31,617 nucleotides of DNA, from the NCBI GenBank assembly GCA_020025475.1, contig JAHHSA010000018.1, forward strand, positions 1 through 31,617, given 5' to 3'. The position numbers and the translations under genes are program-made. Positions 31,407 to 31,617 of this stretch are shown here, piece by piece (position 1 is the stretch's first letter; every line of letters begins with the position of its first letter). Under the pieces are notes generated by a model. The model searched no databases, was not told where the DNA came from, and saw nothing but the letters and a program-made list of their open reading frames with translations. Source of the stretch: Oscillibacter sp. Lineage in GTDB: Bacteria; Bacillota; Clostridia; Oscillospirales; Oscillospiraceae.

Positions 31407-31617
31407 ATGGTTGATTGCACAATGAAGGTGGACACCGCAGAAAAAATGCGTAGTCATTTTCCCGGTATAGGGCACTGGTCCCCTTATGGGTGCCATGCAG
31501 CTGCACTAGAAAGTGCACGGAGAGAAGTCCGCCCAGGTCTTTATGACCACACTACCATGGACAATGACGCAGCATTTGCGGTCTCAGTCAAGTGGAGCAA
31601 TGAAGCACTGGCGGGAT
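31407..31617 (+). CDS. Partial open frame running off the right edge
   Basis: From ATG at 31407 (or 31422) the frame stays open to the end of the window, at least 65 codons, and reads like a soluble protein (VDTAEKMRSHFPGIGHWSPY then GCHAAALESARREV..). No ribosome site precedes either ATG and the frame begins right after a terminator, so it may be a 5'-truncated remnant. No family is recognised. Confidence 0.35.
   Translation, partial: MVDCTMKVDTAEKMRSHFPGIGHWSPYGCHAAALESARREVRPGLYDHTTMDNDAAFAVSVKWSNEALAG

Overview
The window looks like chromosomal DNA from a gut-type anaerobic Firmicute, probably Clostridia and close to Oscillospiraceae/Ruminococcaceae. This is inferred from high-GC coding with strong AGGAGG-type ribosome sites, an S-layer-homology (SLH) surface protein, a secreted protein with a copper-amine-oxidase N-terminal domain, a BMP-type nucleoside ABC transporter, an XpaC/TelA pair and an oxygen-sensitive-type cysteine desulfidase. 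No phage, plasmid, IS element or CRISPR array was recognised.

Layout. (1) 269-4462, minus strand: a four-gene operon of a GltS-like permease, an SDR dehydrogenase, an ATC-hydrolase-family protein and an L-cysteine desulfidase, ending in a strong terminator. (2) 4543-6890, plus strand: a divergent FadR-type GntR regulator and a MATE exporter. The shared promoter region carries two matching 15-bp inverted repeats, each lying over a -10 box. (3) 6931-8800: a lower-GC PadR / DUF1700 / DUF4097 trio with its own promoter and terminator. (4) 8870-9091: an apparently frameshifted gene remnant. (5) 9096-19144: a ten-kilobase plus-strand catabolic and uptake locus of DeoR regulator, DUF985 cupin, SDR, MtnA-type sugar-1-phosphate isomerase, BMP lipoprotein, double ABC ATPase, two permeases and a secreted protein. 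(6) 19160-24506, minus strand: a 1684-residue SLH protein with BspA-type leucine-rich repeats, behind a long leader holding a terminator-like hairpin and phased 10-bp repeats at the promoter. (7) 24667-26222: an acyltransferase-3 membrane enzyme and a small zinc-ribbon membrane protein. (8) 26265-29487: an XpaC, TelA and TPM-domain operon. (9) 29507-29727: tRNA-Leu(UAG). (10) 29975 to the end: a tocopherol-cyclase-like protein, a small ferritin-like helical protein and an open frame running off the edge.

How the genes may work together. Region 1-2 reads as a sulfur amino acid module: import, ring opening or oxidation of a sulfur compound, then cysteine to pyruvate, ammonia and sulfide, repressed by the divergent GntR protein. 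Region 5 reads as nucleoside (possibly 5'-deoxy- or 5'-methylthio-nucleoside) uptake joined to a sugar-1-phosphate isomerase under a sugar-phosphate-sensing DeoR regulator. The kinase/phosphorylase and aldolase expected of a classical methylthioribose route are absent from the window. These two loci and the giant SLH gene's leader are the best candidates for undescribed biology. Family names come from reading the protein sequences; no database search was run.
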